64,000 nucleotides of DNA from NCBI RefSeq assembly GCF_000208745.1, contig NC_030851.1:9707387-9771386 (forward strand), given 5' to 3'. Positions 12,411-25,377 of the stretch are shown piece by piece. The stretch comes from Theobroma cacao (lineage: Eukaryota; Streptophyta; Magnoliopsida; Malvales; Malvaceae). Both the position numbers and the translations under genes were made by a program. The first letter of the stretch is position 1; each line of letters begins with the position of its first letter. The notes below the pieces were generated by a model, which was not told where the DNA came from, did not search any database, and saw nothing but the letters and a program-made list of their open reading frames with translations.

Positions 12411-15400
12411 TGTAGAAAGATAAAATTTGTTATCTTATTACAAGATGTCACATGTTCAAATTAGTAAATTGGAAAAAAAAAATTCAAAGATGAATCATGT
12501 ACCACCATGTGAACTTGAAGACATCAATAGCTATATAATTAATTATAAAATAATTAATTCATTGGCTAATTATCTCAAAGAGACATAGTTGGACCAATTA
12601 AAATTCACCTATTGGTCATCCACTATATCTCTAAATAAATTAAGATAATTTAGAGATAATAATTAAATTCAACCAATAAATATTGCAAAGACTCAAAGTT
12701 TGACCACTCAAAAGACTATTTATGAGTCATCATGATTTATCTCTAATTAAATTAAAATAATTTAAAAATAATTGAAAGAAACTAAATTCTCATGAAAGTC
12801 TATCATCTAGTATTATAAATACAGTTGTAAAACTCGACCCTATAAACACATGTCATGACATACATGCACTGAGTAGCATGTTATTACGCTAGGAAAGCCC
12901 CTAAGAATAGACGAAACCCGATATTGTACCTAACGGTACACTTGAGTTGATTTAATCTTGAACTAGTTCAAATAGAAATCGTAGGATGAAATTTAATATT
13001 TTACAGTCCAGAAATTACTAAAAATGATTGTTCGGAGTTCGATGATTCATTTGGGGAAAAGTTGAAAATTTTGATGTTTAGGGGTAAAATCATCATTTTG
13101 CCACCTAAGATAATAATTTGATCATGGAGTGAAATTTTTGACCAAGATTAACTATTTGGAGTATAATTTAATGATAGGAAGTGAAAATTTTCAATTCTGG
13201 CAATTTTCGGAACATAGGGGCAAAACGATAATTTTGTCGCCCCGGGGTAAAACCGTAATTTTCACCACCCAAAACTTGTCAAAATCATAGGATTTATTTA
13301 TTTTTGGTATGAATAACTATGGTATTTTAAGTGGTGAAAAAATTGAAGTTTAAAGGACGAAATTTTAAAATCGGGCCAATGGAAAAGTGATACATGACAC
13401 TTTTTAATGATTTAATATTATTTTAAAGGAAAATCAGCCCATTTAAATCCCACATCAGGTGATGGTCGGCCATAAGGAGAAAATAAGAGAGAAAATAGAG
13501 AGGAAAGGAAGAAAAGATAAAAACCAAAGGAAAACTAGAAAATTCAAAAGAGAATTCGCGTTTTTCGTTCGTTTACGTGTCTAACGGTAAGATTTTTCGA
13601 CTTTAGCTTGATTTCTACCTTTCCTATGCCTCTGTTTCCATTTAGCATGCTTGAGGAGAGAGATCAAAAAGTGATACCAAGGGCTGGCTGAATTTCAAGG
13701 GGAAGGATTTTGAAATTTTTATGTTTTGATTCTTAGTTAAATTGGTAGTTTTAGTTAGTTAAATGTGTATAGAAATCAAATAGGGCAAGAAAGCATGAAA
13801 TTCTCACAATACCCACCCTTGGCCGAATATTCAGTGATGTACAATGATGATGAACTGATTTTTATTCTAAGAGAAATGAAGAGAAAATGATGAAAAATGG
13901 TTAAATGTGATAGAAAAACAAAGTGAAAAATTAACCGAGTTAATGTCCCATTTTTGACCGAATTTTTCAAGGAGGAAAGTGAGCTGATTTTGGTGATTTT
14001 AGAGGGTTATTGGCTGATGTTTAATGGTTAAAAATGTTGGAGAGAAATTGGGACAATTTAGAGCTAAAATGGAGCGCGTTAGCAATTTATCGGGTAAAGT
14101 GCCAAAGAAATAGGTTAATACCGCGTTTAAGCCGTTTTAGGCTATTGCATTTCATACCATGCATTAGTATAGAATTTAAGTCAATTATATAGTGATTTAG
14201 CATCAATGTGGTGAATTGTGTAATTTTTACAATGTGTCAAGGAGAAGAGCCTTCTAGTAAAGGCAAGGAAGTCATACCCGATGAATAGTGATCGGGGCAC
14301 CTAGAAAGCATTTAATCTATGCAAACTGTGAGTAAACTTATTATTATTCTAAATTATCTAGAGTTTATTTTTAAATGCTCTTTATGTATTTTATGAAACG
14401 AAAATGAGATTAAAATGAGACTTTTGATGTTTTAGAAATAAATGTGACAAATAAATATATTGTATTGATTATCTGAAATAAGAAACTTTTGATCATGAAA
14501 TTGAGTAATTGGAGGCTGCCAATTGTCTTGAAAAATATATTTTTCTATGAATGGCTTATGATATATGAGTATATGTGGCTATATTTTATAATTGCATTGG
14601 GAATTTATGTAAGCTGTCTTTTACTATGCATGCTGGATAAATAAATAAAAACCACATTATACTGTCGAACTTTTATTAAAATTGGTGGGTTTAGTCACTG
14701 CAGTGATGGGTTTTCGTGGACTACCTATTAGAGGGGTACGGTAAACTCGGTTGCATAGTTACTCCGGTTGTAGAGGCGAGGAGGGTAACTCCCGAGGTAG
14801 TGTTAGAGCTCACTTCACGTCAAACCCCCACGTGAATGTGTAACTCGGCCAACTTCAAGGAACGGCTTGTTTTCAAAACTAACATGTGTTTAACATGTAA
14901 ATATCTTAACAACCTTAGCGGACTCGGTTAGATGCCTCGGCCAAGGTATCCTCGAGAACTAGTTTTTGGCTTGAGCCTTGTTTCTAATAAAAGTCATAAG
15001 CCTTAACAACTGTTTTGGTAAATTACAAATATTTTATGGTTTAAGAAATAAATTGAAAACCTTATGAAATGGTTTGTGATTTGTTGTTTAAACTTGCCTC
15101 CATTTTACTCGCCTTTAGATATTTATAATAATGTATGTTTACTCATTGGGATTGCAAAATCTCACCCACCTCCTTTCTAAATATTTTAGGCCTGTGGTAG
15201 CTTGTAGATACCCGATTTTGTCAAAGATTCCAATTGACCCCTCTATCTCACAGACAGTAGATTATTATTACCAACACTTAGTGTATTTATAGGTCACTTG
15301 ACATTGTAATTATTATTGTACATTATAACTTTATAAATTATTGTATGTATGAATTTATTTTACTTTCACGTTACAAAAGATTACTTACATGTGTTTCTAT

Positions 15401-15769
15401 AAATATTGTTTTATATAAAATGTTTTATTTTAATCAATATTTTGAATAGTAATATTTGTCTATAAATCCTTTTAAAAAAAATAATTTTTGTCTTTTGATT
15501 TACTTGAGTTGGAAACGACTGGTAATTGTTTAAAACGGAATGTTTAACAACGATTGCTCACAGGAAAGGCAAGAAACTGATACGTAAGCCTTGTGGGGTT
15601 TCGATTGGCATTTCGAGTAATGAGTGTCAATCGGGACGTCGCGGTGGTTGTCATGGGCCCGAGGGAGGTTCCGGGTCGTGACAACAGTGTTCCTCTAAAT
15701 TACTTAACAAACAACAGAGAAAAAAGACAATTGGGAGAAAGAAGAAGATTTTGAAGAATGAAGTCTACA
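12411..15769 (+). mobile_element. 3' LTR of another LTR element, interrupted by a solo LTR
   Basis: A purine tract AGGAGGCATT (12401-12410) precedes TGTAGAAAGATAAAATT at 12411. The LTR continues to 12825, is cut by the 12826-15683 insertion, and resumes at 15689, ending GAAGTCTACA at 15769. TGTAGA..TCTACA are matching inverted ends. Without the insertion and its 5-bp duplication it would be ~496 bp. A TATAAATA box (12814-12821) sits right at the insertion point. No coding region of this element was recognised. Confidence 0.6.
12826..15683 (+). mobile_element. solo LTR of a gypsy-type element with perfect target duplication
   Basis: Starts TGTAAAACTCGACCC, ends GGGTCGTGACA, and is flanked by ACAGT at 12821-12825 and 15684-15688. 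It is 2858 bp. Its first ~650 bp align with 1-739 in inverted orientation. The GC-richer middle (14690-14960) is a low-coding, regulatory-looking block. Short open frames inside have no domain. Confidence 0.88.
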
Positions 15770-17062
15770 GAACTCGCACTGTTGGTCCCAATAAAGTGGT
15801 TCCAATAGAGTGCTATAAGGGAGGTGAATAGCACATAAAAATATTTTGAAGACACCTTTTGAGCTTGAAAAACTTTTTGTGTAATTTTGAAATGGAAGGT
15901 TTAAAACTTGCTGAAATTAAAACCCAACTTCACTAAACCAATGAAATTAGCAATTTCCACCAAGCTTTTACAATATTAGCTTCTAACCAAGCTCCAAACC
16001 TTTAGAACAATTTCCTAAAGTGCCTCGCACATTCTAATTAATTAAGAACAAAGAATCAGATAAAGCACATTTATCACTTAGCTAAACTAAGGTGTACAAT
16101 CTTCACCTCAATCAAGTTTTTAAAGAATAGGAGTGGAAAACACTTGAAAAAAGAAGGTTTTTTCCTTTTCTAGGCTCAATCTCACTTTTGGTAGCTTTTC
16201 TATACATGTTTTACTGTTTGAAGCTTTTTAAATACTTGGAGGACTATTTCTAGCCGTTGAGACAGTTTTGAATCAATTATAGCCATTATTTTATCTTCCA
16301 GCAATTATTTTCAAATCTCTGGTAATAGTTCTTTAATTGATTAAGATGAACTTTAACCAATTAAAGCCTTTATGTCCGGTAATCTCCTTCATAGCGTTAG
16401 TCAATTAAAGAGGACTTTAATCGATTAAAACCTTTCTATCTTCATTTTTTTCAAGTGATGTATTTTACCAGCTTTCCTCTAATTGATTAATCATTCCTTT
16501 AACTGATTGAAGTTTTTCTTCCTTCAACTTTAGCCGATTAAGATAAACTTTCGCTAATTAAAAAATCTTCAAATTTGAATTTCTTCATTTAGCACCTTTC
16601 AACGATCAACATCATTTTGGATTTGAATTTTGACGTTTACAAGTACTCCAAGTTTGAACTTTTAATCTATTAACCCCTTTGGTTAATTGATTAATATACT
16701 TTTATTTTGCATCAGTTTCCTATTAATCGATTAAGCCTTCTGTTAATCGATTAAGACTTTTCTACTTGACTTTAGTATAGTGCCCAATACTGCGTTAACC
16801 GATTAAAGATATTTTTTAATCTTTCTTCTTTACTTGTTTAATTGATTAATTGATCTTGCAATTGAACAAGCTTCTTGACTTGCTTTCCAACAACAAATAT
16901 GTTAAGGAATTTAAGCTTTCTACTACACACTTAAATAATATAATTAGACATTAATGAATAGGAAATGTTTTGTTATCATTAAAAATACATGGAGTTAACA
17001 CCCACAAGTCAAAGAAAAAGATCTAAAGAACGAACAAGTCCAAGAAAGAACATGCTGAAGAC
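15770..17062. other. unclassified repeat rich in a TTAATCGATTAA-like motif
   Basis: Between ~16270 and 16860 the palindrome-like TTAATYGATTAA and variants (aattgattaa, taaccgattaa, ttaatcgattaag) recur more than ten times, spaced irregularly by 25-70 bp. No coding signature. It may be part of an LTR or of a non-autonomous element. Its class cannot be decided. Confidence 0.4.
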
Positions 17063-17262
17063 TAAAGCCTCCAAAGTTCCACAAATCTAAGAAGAAAGAT
17101 TTGAGGAACTAAAGCTTCTCTAAAGTTCCACAAATATAAGAAGGAAAATTTGAAAAACTAAAGCCTCCCCTAGAATTCCACAAATCCACCAAGGAAGATT
17201 TGAAAGACTAAAGCCTCTCTAAAGTTCCACAAATCCAAGAAGGAAAATTTCAAGAACCATAA
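17063..17262 (+). repeat. ~49-bp tandem repeat, four units
   Basis: Each unit reads 'agcctctctaaagttccac' followed by 'aaatccaagaaggaa.atttgaa.aactaa'. Units start near 17064, 17111, 17160 and 17210. Drift is 10-25% between units. Confidence 0.75.
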
Positions 17263-17324
17263 TATCTCCAAAGTTCAAACCTATAAAGAACTTCTAAAAA
17301 AAGCCATTAATAGCTCCAAATTAT

Positions 17325-17523
17325 TTTCAAGATTAAGTTGTAGACCTTGAAGTGAAGTATAAAAAAAAACCACTAGCAGGCTCTACATCGTTTTTAAGAT
17401 TAAGTCATAAGACCTTGAAACGAAGTGTCCAAATTGTTCGTTCAAAATCAAGCCATAAGACCCTTGAAGCGAAGTGCCCAAGTTATTCATTCAAGATCAA
17501 GTCAAAAACCCTTGAAACAAAGA
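17325..17523 (+). repeat. second ~49-bp tandem repeat, four units
   Basis: Units 'ttcaagattaagtcataaga' then 'cccttgaaacgaagtg.ccaa.ttattc' start near 17326, 17392, 17440 and 17489. It differs in sequence from the 17063 array but has the same period, so both may come from one older repeat. Confidence 0.7.
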
Positions 17524-17665
17524 TTGAAGAAATTAAACAGAGGACATTCTTTATTTTAAAGAATACTAGAGATTGTAAACTCCATGCTTGATTAATCTAA
17601 ATTTTTCTAATCTAAATTTTTGACACAAAATTTGTGTGTAGAATAAAGATAAATCAATATTGAAG

Positions 17666-17926
17666 CATGATCCTAAAGGAAACTTCTCACTGAAAGCCTT
17701 CTCCTTAGCTTTGGATCTCATCACCTCCTCTAACAAGTAGAAGTTATGGTTTTCTTCCATTTGGAAGCTTTCCATCCCACCTAAAGTGCAATGGTTTTTA
17801 TGGTTAGCAATTTTGGAGTGCATCTGTTCAAAATGCTTTTTGAGAATTAGAGGTGTAAACTTTAATGATGATAAGATATTATGTAGTTGGTGCGGTTGTT
17901 TGAGAAGACTTGCACACATGTCTTAA
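17666..17926 (+). pseudogene. LINE zinc-binding (zf-RVT) segment
   Basis: One frame reads KGNFSLKAFSLALDLI, then WFSSIWKLSIPPKVQWFLWL, then ILCSWCGCLRRLAHM. That is the zf-RVT pattern of plant LINEs: W..IW....PPKV..FLW, then CxxC and a downstream H. One in-frame stop follows SNK and the frame ends at TAA 17924-17926. It is an isolated relic with no RT upstream. Confidence 0.75.
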
Positions 17927-17963
17927 TTATTGGCGTGCTATTTCAGTTGGCTAGTGTGGAATT

Positions 17964-20750
17964 TAGAGGTGTCAATATGCGCTAGCTTGGTCCAAAATAT
18001 TGTGGGCTAGGAAAATATGGGTTAGGCAGGACCACTCCATTTTTTACATAGGCTGTCAAAACCCCATCCCAACCCACCCTTTACTAGTCCTTAGGCCGAG
18101 CTGAGTCAACTCGCTTCTTTTTTTCAAAAAAGAATAAATTTATTTTCACAATTCTACCTAACAAACTCCCTAACAATAAAATTGTTCCATGATTTACTTC
18201 ATAAATTGAATAATAAAAACATGTTGCAAACAAATAAATTACACTAAACAAAAATTAGTAAATAAATTACATCAAACATAATAAAGTTTCAATCTTTAAC
18301 ACAAACTACAATCCCATCAACATAAGTACATAACCAAATAAATAGAAACTTCAAGACTCATTTATGTCCTCCTCAATCATCACCTTCAAGCAAAACATTT
18401 GAATCTTGTTTGAACAACAATGATGTGTCAAGGTCTAAATCATTACCATATAATATTTATTATCATAAAAATAAAAAGAGATAGTGAGTTCAATTTTTAC
18501 TAAAATTATTAATTTGACAAGCAAAGATTAAAAACATTGAAATATATAAAATAAACAATACCATTGGTAGCTAAATGAAAGCCATGCAACTAATTTTTCG
18601 TGCAGATAAGCATTTGAACATTTTCATGGCTGAGGGAACTTTTAAACTTGGTGAGAACATGGCCAACAATACTAGAAGTAGACTCTAATGTTACTGTAGT
18701 AATCGAAATACTCCATGCATCCCGTGCCATAATAAAAGATCAGGAAAACGCTTAATTTTGTCCTTTCAATGATTAAGTGCATCCAAGTCTTCAACATTTC
18801 ATAATCAAGCTTTGCTTCATCTAAAAAAACATCCAACTCAGACTTTCCAACAATTGAAATTGTTTCATTTTGAAACATTTTGAACTCTTACAATTTTTAA
18901 ATATATAGACAAAAAAAAGCAATTATCAAAACATAAGTAAAGTAACATAAATTTTCATATAATAAATGTTAGAAAGACACAAAACTTACACTAAAGATCT
19001 TTGATCCCTTGGGTTTAGTTACCCTTCTGGCTTGCTTAAGCAAATTACTCATTGAGTGAGAAGAAATACTTGATGCGCAAGTGTTGCTTGCATATTCTTC
19101 AAAGAGCTTGTACAACTTTGTCTTCACATTTTCTAACTTTTTATGACAAGTAGAAGCATCAATCTTAGAATAGCAAAATTTAAGAAATCAAGCTTCATCC
19201 TTGGGTTAAGAATAGCTTCAAATGCAAGCACTACACTATAATCCTTCCAATACTTTTCAAATTTCATTTTCATCCTTTGAAACATATCCTTAATAACCTC
19301 ATCTTCACTATGCAAATTCTCATTTAAAATGGATTCGATTTTCCAAACTTGCATGAAATACAAGTTGGAAGTTTGATAAGATAAATCGAATATCAAGTTT
19401 GTGGTCTCATCAAGAATTCACAAATTATCATTGTTTTCCTCCATTCTTAATTGAATGGATTATATTTGTAAGTTCTATCAACAAATTAGAGGTTAGCAAA
19501 AGCTTTTCGATATTTGATTGCACTTTCAAGCATCAAATATGTTGAATTCCATCTAGTTGACACATCTAAACATAACCCAACACCTACATCAATGCTAACT
19601 TGTTGAACATATTCTTGAAACTTTTTCATCCTCCCATCCGATGCTTTTATATATTTCACACTTGTTTTAATTTTAAATAATGTTTCATCAACTACTTTCA
19701 AGCCCTCTTGAACAATAAGATTTAATATATGAGTACAACAACTCACATGAAAGGATTAACTATCACAAATCAAGCTATTTTTCAAACAAAGATGGCCTTT
19801 CAAGATAGCTTGCATGTTATCATTAGCAGAAGCATTATCTAAAGTAAGAAAGCAAACTTTTTTTCTCTATTTCCCATTTTTTTAAACAATCTAACATAAT
19901 GGCAGCTACTTCAACTCCAATGTGTGCAGGAGACATACGATAAAGTTAAGTAACTTGCTACACAACTACAATTTTCATTGACAAAGTGAGCAATCAAACA
20001 AATATAAATCAGAAGTAGATGTTGTTCATACATAAAAAGTTAAACAAATTCTATTAGGCACCTTGGCCATGGCTTGTTTAAGTTTTTCTTTCTCTCTCAA
20101 ATGAATCCTCTAGACATCAGATACAATAGTGTTTCTAGAATGCATCACTACATCTGGATTTACATACTTATCCTAAACTCTAATCTTATCATATTCAACA
20201 AAAGCATAAGGCGCATTTGAGCATTTTGCTCATTGGTTGGTGCATAGTCAACTTGCCTAAAGAGTAGGGTTCGAATCTCCCCTCCCCCAATTATAAAAAC
20301 AAAAAAATAAAAGCATAAGGCAAGTCATGCTTAATTATGGCTTTAGTAAGTATGTCACACAAAATCCTAGGATCAAATTTTCTAGCCCTTAATTTCCTTT
20401 CATGATCCATAAACATTTGATGTGGATTAAGACATGAAATGAATTTACAATTTTCAATGTGATGACTTAAATGTGAAGTGCAATAATTAGAGCTACTAGG
20501 TTTAGGGCCAACCTTATACTCCGTTTTACAACCGTTATAAGTTGCCCTATTTACTCTATCTTGATTTTTGCCTACTTTAGTGAAATAACTCCAAATATTT
20601 GAAGTTTCTTTTATGGTGCTCTTACTCAATTGTTCAAATTCAGATGTATGGGATAGCAAAGGAATTTCATCTTCATTCAAAATTTTCACATCATCACTCA
20701 AATTTACACAATTTTCAACTAATTGATCCATCACCATCACTTTCAAATAA
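17964..20750 (-). mobile_element. hAT (Ac-like) transposon relic
   Basis: The left edge TAGAGGTGTCAA at 17964 looks like the TAGRGGTG terminus of hAT elements. On the minus strand: 20746-20291 has a BED-type zinc finger (NIWSYFTKVG, then TSHLSHHIENC, but the first Cys of the C-x2-C is Tyr); 19746-19486 has CCTHILNLIVQEGLK and DVSTRWNSTYLMLE; 19396-19133 has YQTSNLYFMQVW, KFEKYWKDYSVVLAF and LNPRMKLDF; 18878-18700 has ELDVFLDEAKLDYE, the start of the C-terminal dimerisation region. Frames are broken, so it is dead. I found no right terminus or 8-bp duplication. Confidence 0.82.
20200..20321 (+). mobile_element. tRNA-type SINE with 13-bp target duplication
   Basis: AAAAGCATAAGGC occurs at 20200-20212 and 20309-20321, bracketing a ~96-bp body (20213-20308). 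The body has a box-A-like TTGCTCATTGGTTGG, a clear box B GGTTCGAATC, and an A-rich tail. It is inserted in the hAT relic. Two more copies lie at 50777-50865 and 51503-51597. It is too short and unfolded to be a tRNA gene. Confidence 0.8.
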
Positions 20751-21794
20751 CATAAACATGAATAACAAATATTAAAAATTTACACCAACAAACAACAATA
20801 TTTGTTGACATAGATATTATGTATATGCCTTGGAAATGGACTATTTAAAGCTGCCTAAAGAAAATGATTCTAGCATGATGCTTTATTACAGAAGTACCTT
20901 GATTATTTTTTGTGCTTCTTTTCCTTACCTTCCCTTAGAAACAGCCAATGTATAAGTAACAAATAAGAGATATAAGATACTAAGTTAATAACAAATATAA
21001 GGCGATGATGTAAATTGATCACTTCAAGATCTATCTCAATGCGAAGGAGATGATGTAAGAGAAATGAATGATGTTTTTCCATTGAATTTGATGTCTTTTA
21101 CTAACCCACTTCTAGTTTTCTTAATATGGCTTTTATTTTATCATTAAAATAGTAATCCTAATGGTAAAAATTATTTTTTTCCCACTTTAATTAATGGATG
21201 TAGATATGATAAATTGAAGCAAGCTTCTGTCTTTGCATGTTTATTATATAAGATTGTTTATAGTTTACTATATGTTAAAGTAAAATAATTGAAATAATTT
21301 ATTATGCCACTTGCATCTGTGAGCCTTGGTTCTGTTTTGTTGTATATATATTTAGAACTAGAAGTGTAACAAAGTTCAAGAAGCAAGAAACAAAGAAAAC
21401 TGAAATTAGATAACCCATTATATAAAATCTTTTAAGATTGGAGAAAATTTACTAGTAAAGGAATTAAAATTGATTACCAAGTGTTTTTTCAATTGCTCTA
21501 GTAGTCAAATGTTAGTGGCAGAGATATTTAGGATGTTCCCTTATGTTATTTTATTATCTTGTATGAGATCAGATTCATCCACCTCAATAACTGGTATTGA
21601 TACTAGTGTTAAACTAAGTATAGTTGATTTATTCTTATGTTGCATACAGTTGCTATCTATTTACCATTAGAAAAGAGCTTAGTTGAGAAGTTGGAACTAG
21701 GAAGCACTTAGTTATTTGTAGTTATTTAAGGAGGGTCTTAAGATACTTGAGTGATATTGAAACCATATACTTGCAGAAGCTTCGAGTTATTAGT
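20751..21794. other. no recognisable gene
   Basis: AT-rich spacer between the hAT relic and MULE A. A 66-codon open frame at 21470-21670 has no known domain. The end includes the left copy of the MULE target duplication. Confidence 0.5.
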
Positions 21795-21803
21795 TATTAT
21801 ATA

Positions 21804-21905
21804 GGGTACTTTTCATAAATGGTCCTCAAGCATAAGGCGTTTTTTAGAATGATCCTCTTTATAATTTTATCTGTTTTTAGCCAAGAGAAAAAAAATTAGA
21901 CAAAA
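21804..21905 (+). repeat. left terminal inverted repeat of MULE A
   Basis: Begins GGGTACTTTTCATAAATGG and includes TATAATTTTATCTGTTTTTA then GCCAAG. The reverse complement of 38740-38837 has TATAATTTTAACTATTTTTA then GCCAAT at the matching offset. Element B starts with the same plan at 56549. Confidence 0.75.
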
Positions 21906-22379
21906 TTGTCCTTAATGAAATCGACCCATTCGCTAGGCTACGCGCCTCAACCCGAAACCTATTAATGATCAAGTATGTCGTTTATATGGACTATAACTCT
22001 TCGATTTTCATCGATAGACCATACATATCCTCAGAAGCAAGTTTGTCAAAAGCATTCCTCGAAAATTCAACTTTCGAGCATTTTGGTAGTGGTAGGAGCC
22101 TTTTGGAGTGGTTATTATTCGCATAAAAGTAGTTCACATATTGAGTAGTGTGAAGAAGTTAACATTACGCTAAGAAAGGTATACTATTTTTTTATGAATT
22201 TTTTATTTTATTTTGAACCATGTGGAGGTTTTTGACAGAATGGTTATTGTTCATGTTTAGGGTTAAGGTTATTTAGCATAAACCTATACATATTGTTTGT
22301 TCATATTGATATTGTTGTTGTTTGCAATTTTTGAATATAAACATGAAAGTGGTAATGTTGATGTTGTTGGGGTGGAAAG

Positions 22380-22730
22380 GTGACCGGCCATGTGTGACTG
22401 GTTGATATGAATGTGTTATGACACTTTGTTAGATCTTGCATGAGTGAGGGCGTGCTTAAGTGGTTGGCACCTTTTGCATGAGTGGATTTTAGCATGAGGT
22501 CACGTAGGGTTTGCGTGATTGCAAAAGCGTTTAACTTTACGTGACTGATTGATAGGTCATTGCGTGAATATTGTTCAAGCATGGCGTCAGTTAGTGTGTG
22601 CGTGATTCTATTAGTTTTTCTTAGAATTGTGTAACTTGTTTATAAATCATTGCGTGATTTAATGTTAGTAATTGCGTGACTAATTGATTAGGTATTGCGT
22701 GACTGTTGTTGTAGGAAATTGCATGAGTGT
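22380..22730 (+). repeat. left array of GCGTGA(C/T) motifs in MULE A
   Basis: About a dozen loosely spaced copies of TTGCGTGACT-like words (for example ATTGCGTGAC, GTTTGCGTGATT, TAGGTATTGCGTGACT). All are in the same orientation. The array starts ~575 bp inside the left end. Confidence 0.75.
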
Positions 22731-24589
22731 CATAACCACATGAAATTTATCTGCATAGGTTCATTCTGTATTATTTTGGGTCAATTGTAATGCTTTAATG
22801 TGTATATGTTGATTTACTTAATAATCCATGCTCCACACTTGATTTAATTATTTTGTTTCAGGGTTGTCTAAAAACAGTTAAAACTATTGTTAAGGTTATT
22901 TTTTGAGTAAGCTTATGAATAGGGCTATTTCTAAGAAATTTCTGTAGTTTTTTTGTTAATCTATAATGATGGTATTGACATGACTAAAATGGGAATGTTA
23001 TCTGTTTTATGTTGCAGATGGCCAGCACAAGAACAGAGCAGGAAAACGTGGAGTCCTTGCTTTGTGTGCCGAGGCACTAGTGGGGGTTCAATGCTGGCAT
23101 TAACATCCACTGTAAGTGGTCGCATCTGCATGTGATACGTGAGATGCTGTGTCAAGTGAATGAACTGAAAAACTTTAAGAGAACATGTTTCAGGCACATG
23201 ATGGATGTCGAAGCAAACAAGAGTTTATTTTGTGTCAGTCTGGTGCACAATCTAATACTGTACAGAATCAACGAACCTAAAGCCACGAAAACAGAGTTAT
23301 GGTTTGCAATAGGGAAAACGAAGGCCTGCTTTTCTAAGAGGGAGTTCTGTCTGGTGACAGGACTGAAGTTTAGTCCCCTACCAGCTCTCATTGTCAATCC
23401 CTATGAGGCCCTCCTTAAAGGAATTCACCTACGATATTGGGGACCGAGGAAAGAGGTGAAGATCCAACAGGTTTTAGATACGTTAAAAGGAGGGCAATTT
23501 TAGCTGAAGGGAGACGCGAGCAAGATGGCCCTCGTTTGGATCACGACTAATGTTTTATTCGGTCAAGACTACAGACGATCTGTGGTTCCATGGTTGTTGT
23601 CACTGATCGAGAACATCGATGAGTTGAATGCATTCTCATGGGGCACATACGTGTGGAGTCTGATCGTGGATTACTTACTGAGGGGTTTCGAACCTCCCGC
23701 TGTGGGTGAAGCAGAAAAGAAGCGCTACCACCTCTACGGATTCATATGGGCGTTTCAGGTAGTTTGCCATAGCTTAATGTTTATTATTATCATTATTGTT
23801 TTCACATAATAATTTATGAGGTGAGTAAAAATGTTACACAATTGATGTGTAGTTTTGGGCGTTGCAAGCAATACTTGAAATCAGAAGCTTGTTCGAAAGG
23901 TAGCGACAGTTCGGACAAGTTTGGCCAAGAATGCTTAAATGGCAATGTGACAAAAGGCCTACAGGCTTCCACGACAATATTACAAGTTTGGAGAAAGAGG
24001 GCAAGGTGAGTAAAGAAACTATTTTTTTATTTTATTAAATTTTATTTTTATTGTCATAGGGTAGCGAGGGTTATACCTAATGACAATGTATGTTTTGGTG
24101 CAGTTGTGGGCAGTGAGGACGTTGGAGCCAACGGCATAAGAGATGTTGACCGCATACTGGGCGGACATTGTGGTCAATATCTCCGAGAGGCAGCAATACA
24201 TTCCATTATGGAAGTTGGAGGGTCGCCCAAAATTCGGTCCCCAGCAAAGGAGGAAAATAATGGACCACAAAGGGAAAAGTCCAATATGACAAGTCATTAA
24301 GCGAAGACCCACCGCGGACGAGGAGGTTCATTTCGATTTTGGTGTCGCTGAAAGGCCTCATTCTCCTCCTACAACTGTTCATGGTGCTTCTCTTGTTGCT
24401 CATCATGTTGCTACTCCTACTGCTCCTCCTCTTACTTCTGCTGCTACCCTTTCTCGGGCTTCAGGTGCTGCCCCTCATGCTGAACCATGCAATCGGGTGT
24501 TGTGTCCTCAAATGACTACGAGCATTAAGCGAGAGCTATAAAAAATGCAGACATAGTGGAAGAAAGACCTCTAGTCATTACAGACGAAT

Positions 24590-24705
24590 ATACAGATGTA
24601 GTTGCAGTCAATGCAGTTGGAGATCCAGTGAGCGATGCAGATGCAGATGCAGTCAATGCAGTTGGAGATCCAGCGGGCGATGCAGATGTAGACACAGTTA
24701 CTCCA
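24590..24705 (+). repeat. two-unit direct repeat in the protease gene linker
   Basis: A ~57-bp unit containing TGCAGTCAATGCAGTTGGAG and then ATCCAG.G.GCGATGCAGAT occurs twice in tandem (from ~24604 and ~24649). It lies in the low-complexity linker between the DUF1985 and C48 parts. Element B has a different repeat in the equivalent place. Confidence 0.65.
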
Positions 24706-25338
24706 TGAGCATATCCAACACTCACTACAAGGGTTGAAGGATTGGATTGTCAGTCGGTTGATCAACTGTTTTGAGGTATAAGGTTTTATGTTATTCATCG
24801 AGTGAGTTATAACATGTACGATGTATACACTGTTCTAATGTGTTTGATTTTTTTTATCGTTTAGGGTCGAAGCTCACCTCCCGATAGCCTGATTGAACAT
24901 CATCCTATGCCTATCCCATCTCTGATAGAGGCAGCCTAGCATTCTCAGCACATACCTTCTCCCGAGGCTTCATCTCCTTCGTTTAAGGTCAAAAATGGAC
25001 CTCATCCTGCGACTAGTTGAACTACAACTTTCGCACGTCCTACTTTTATCCTAACTCTAGCAGAGGCCCCTCCGCATGGTGAGATCACACCTTCTACTGA
25101 GGCTCCACTTCGACCTAAGCCTGAAGATGCACATGTGATCTTGGCTAACAAATACCTTCGAAGCTCGTACGTTAACCCACTATTAGTCCAGCGTAAAGCG
25201 AAGGACGATTTGAAGGACAGATATGAGTCCTTCCTAAAAAACGACCAAGCCATGTAAAATGAAAACAGTAGACCATACTAGGGTTAACGGTTCTAAGATA
25301 TTTATTACATAGACCTTTTGACATGGGTATTATTATGT

Positions 25339-25377
25339 GAAAATTGTGAGAAATGACATTTATAGTAAGGTAACTTC
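25339..25377 (+). repeat. isolated MULE-end-like sequence inside the protease gene
   Basis: GAAAATTGTGAGAAATGACA followed by TTTATAGTAAGGTAACTTC matches the reverse complement of the right end of MULE A (38798-38837) at about nine bases in ten, better than the left end does. It lies in the presumed intron just before the C48 exon and does not extend further inward. Confidence 0.7.

Noticed and set aside
20213..20308. tRNA gene, because of the good box B
   Set aside because: No acceptor-stem pairing, A tail and 13-bp target duplication; it is a SINE.
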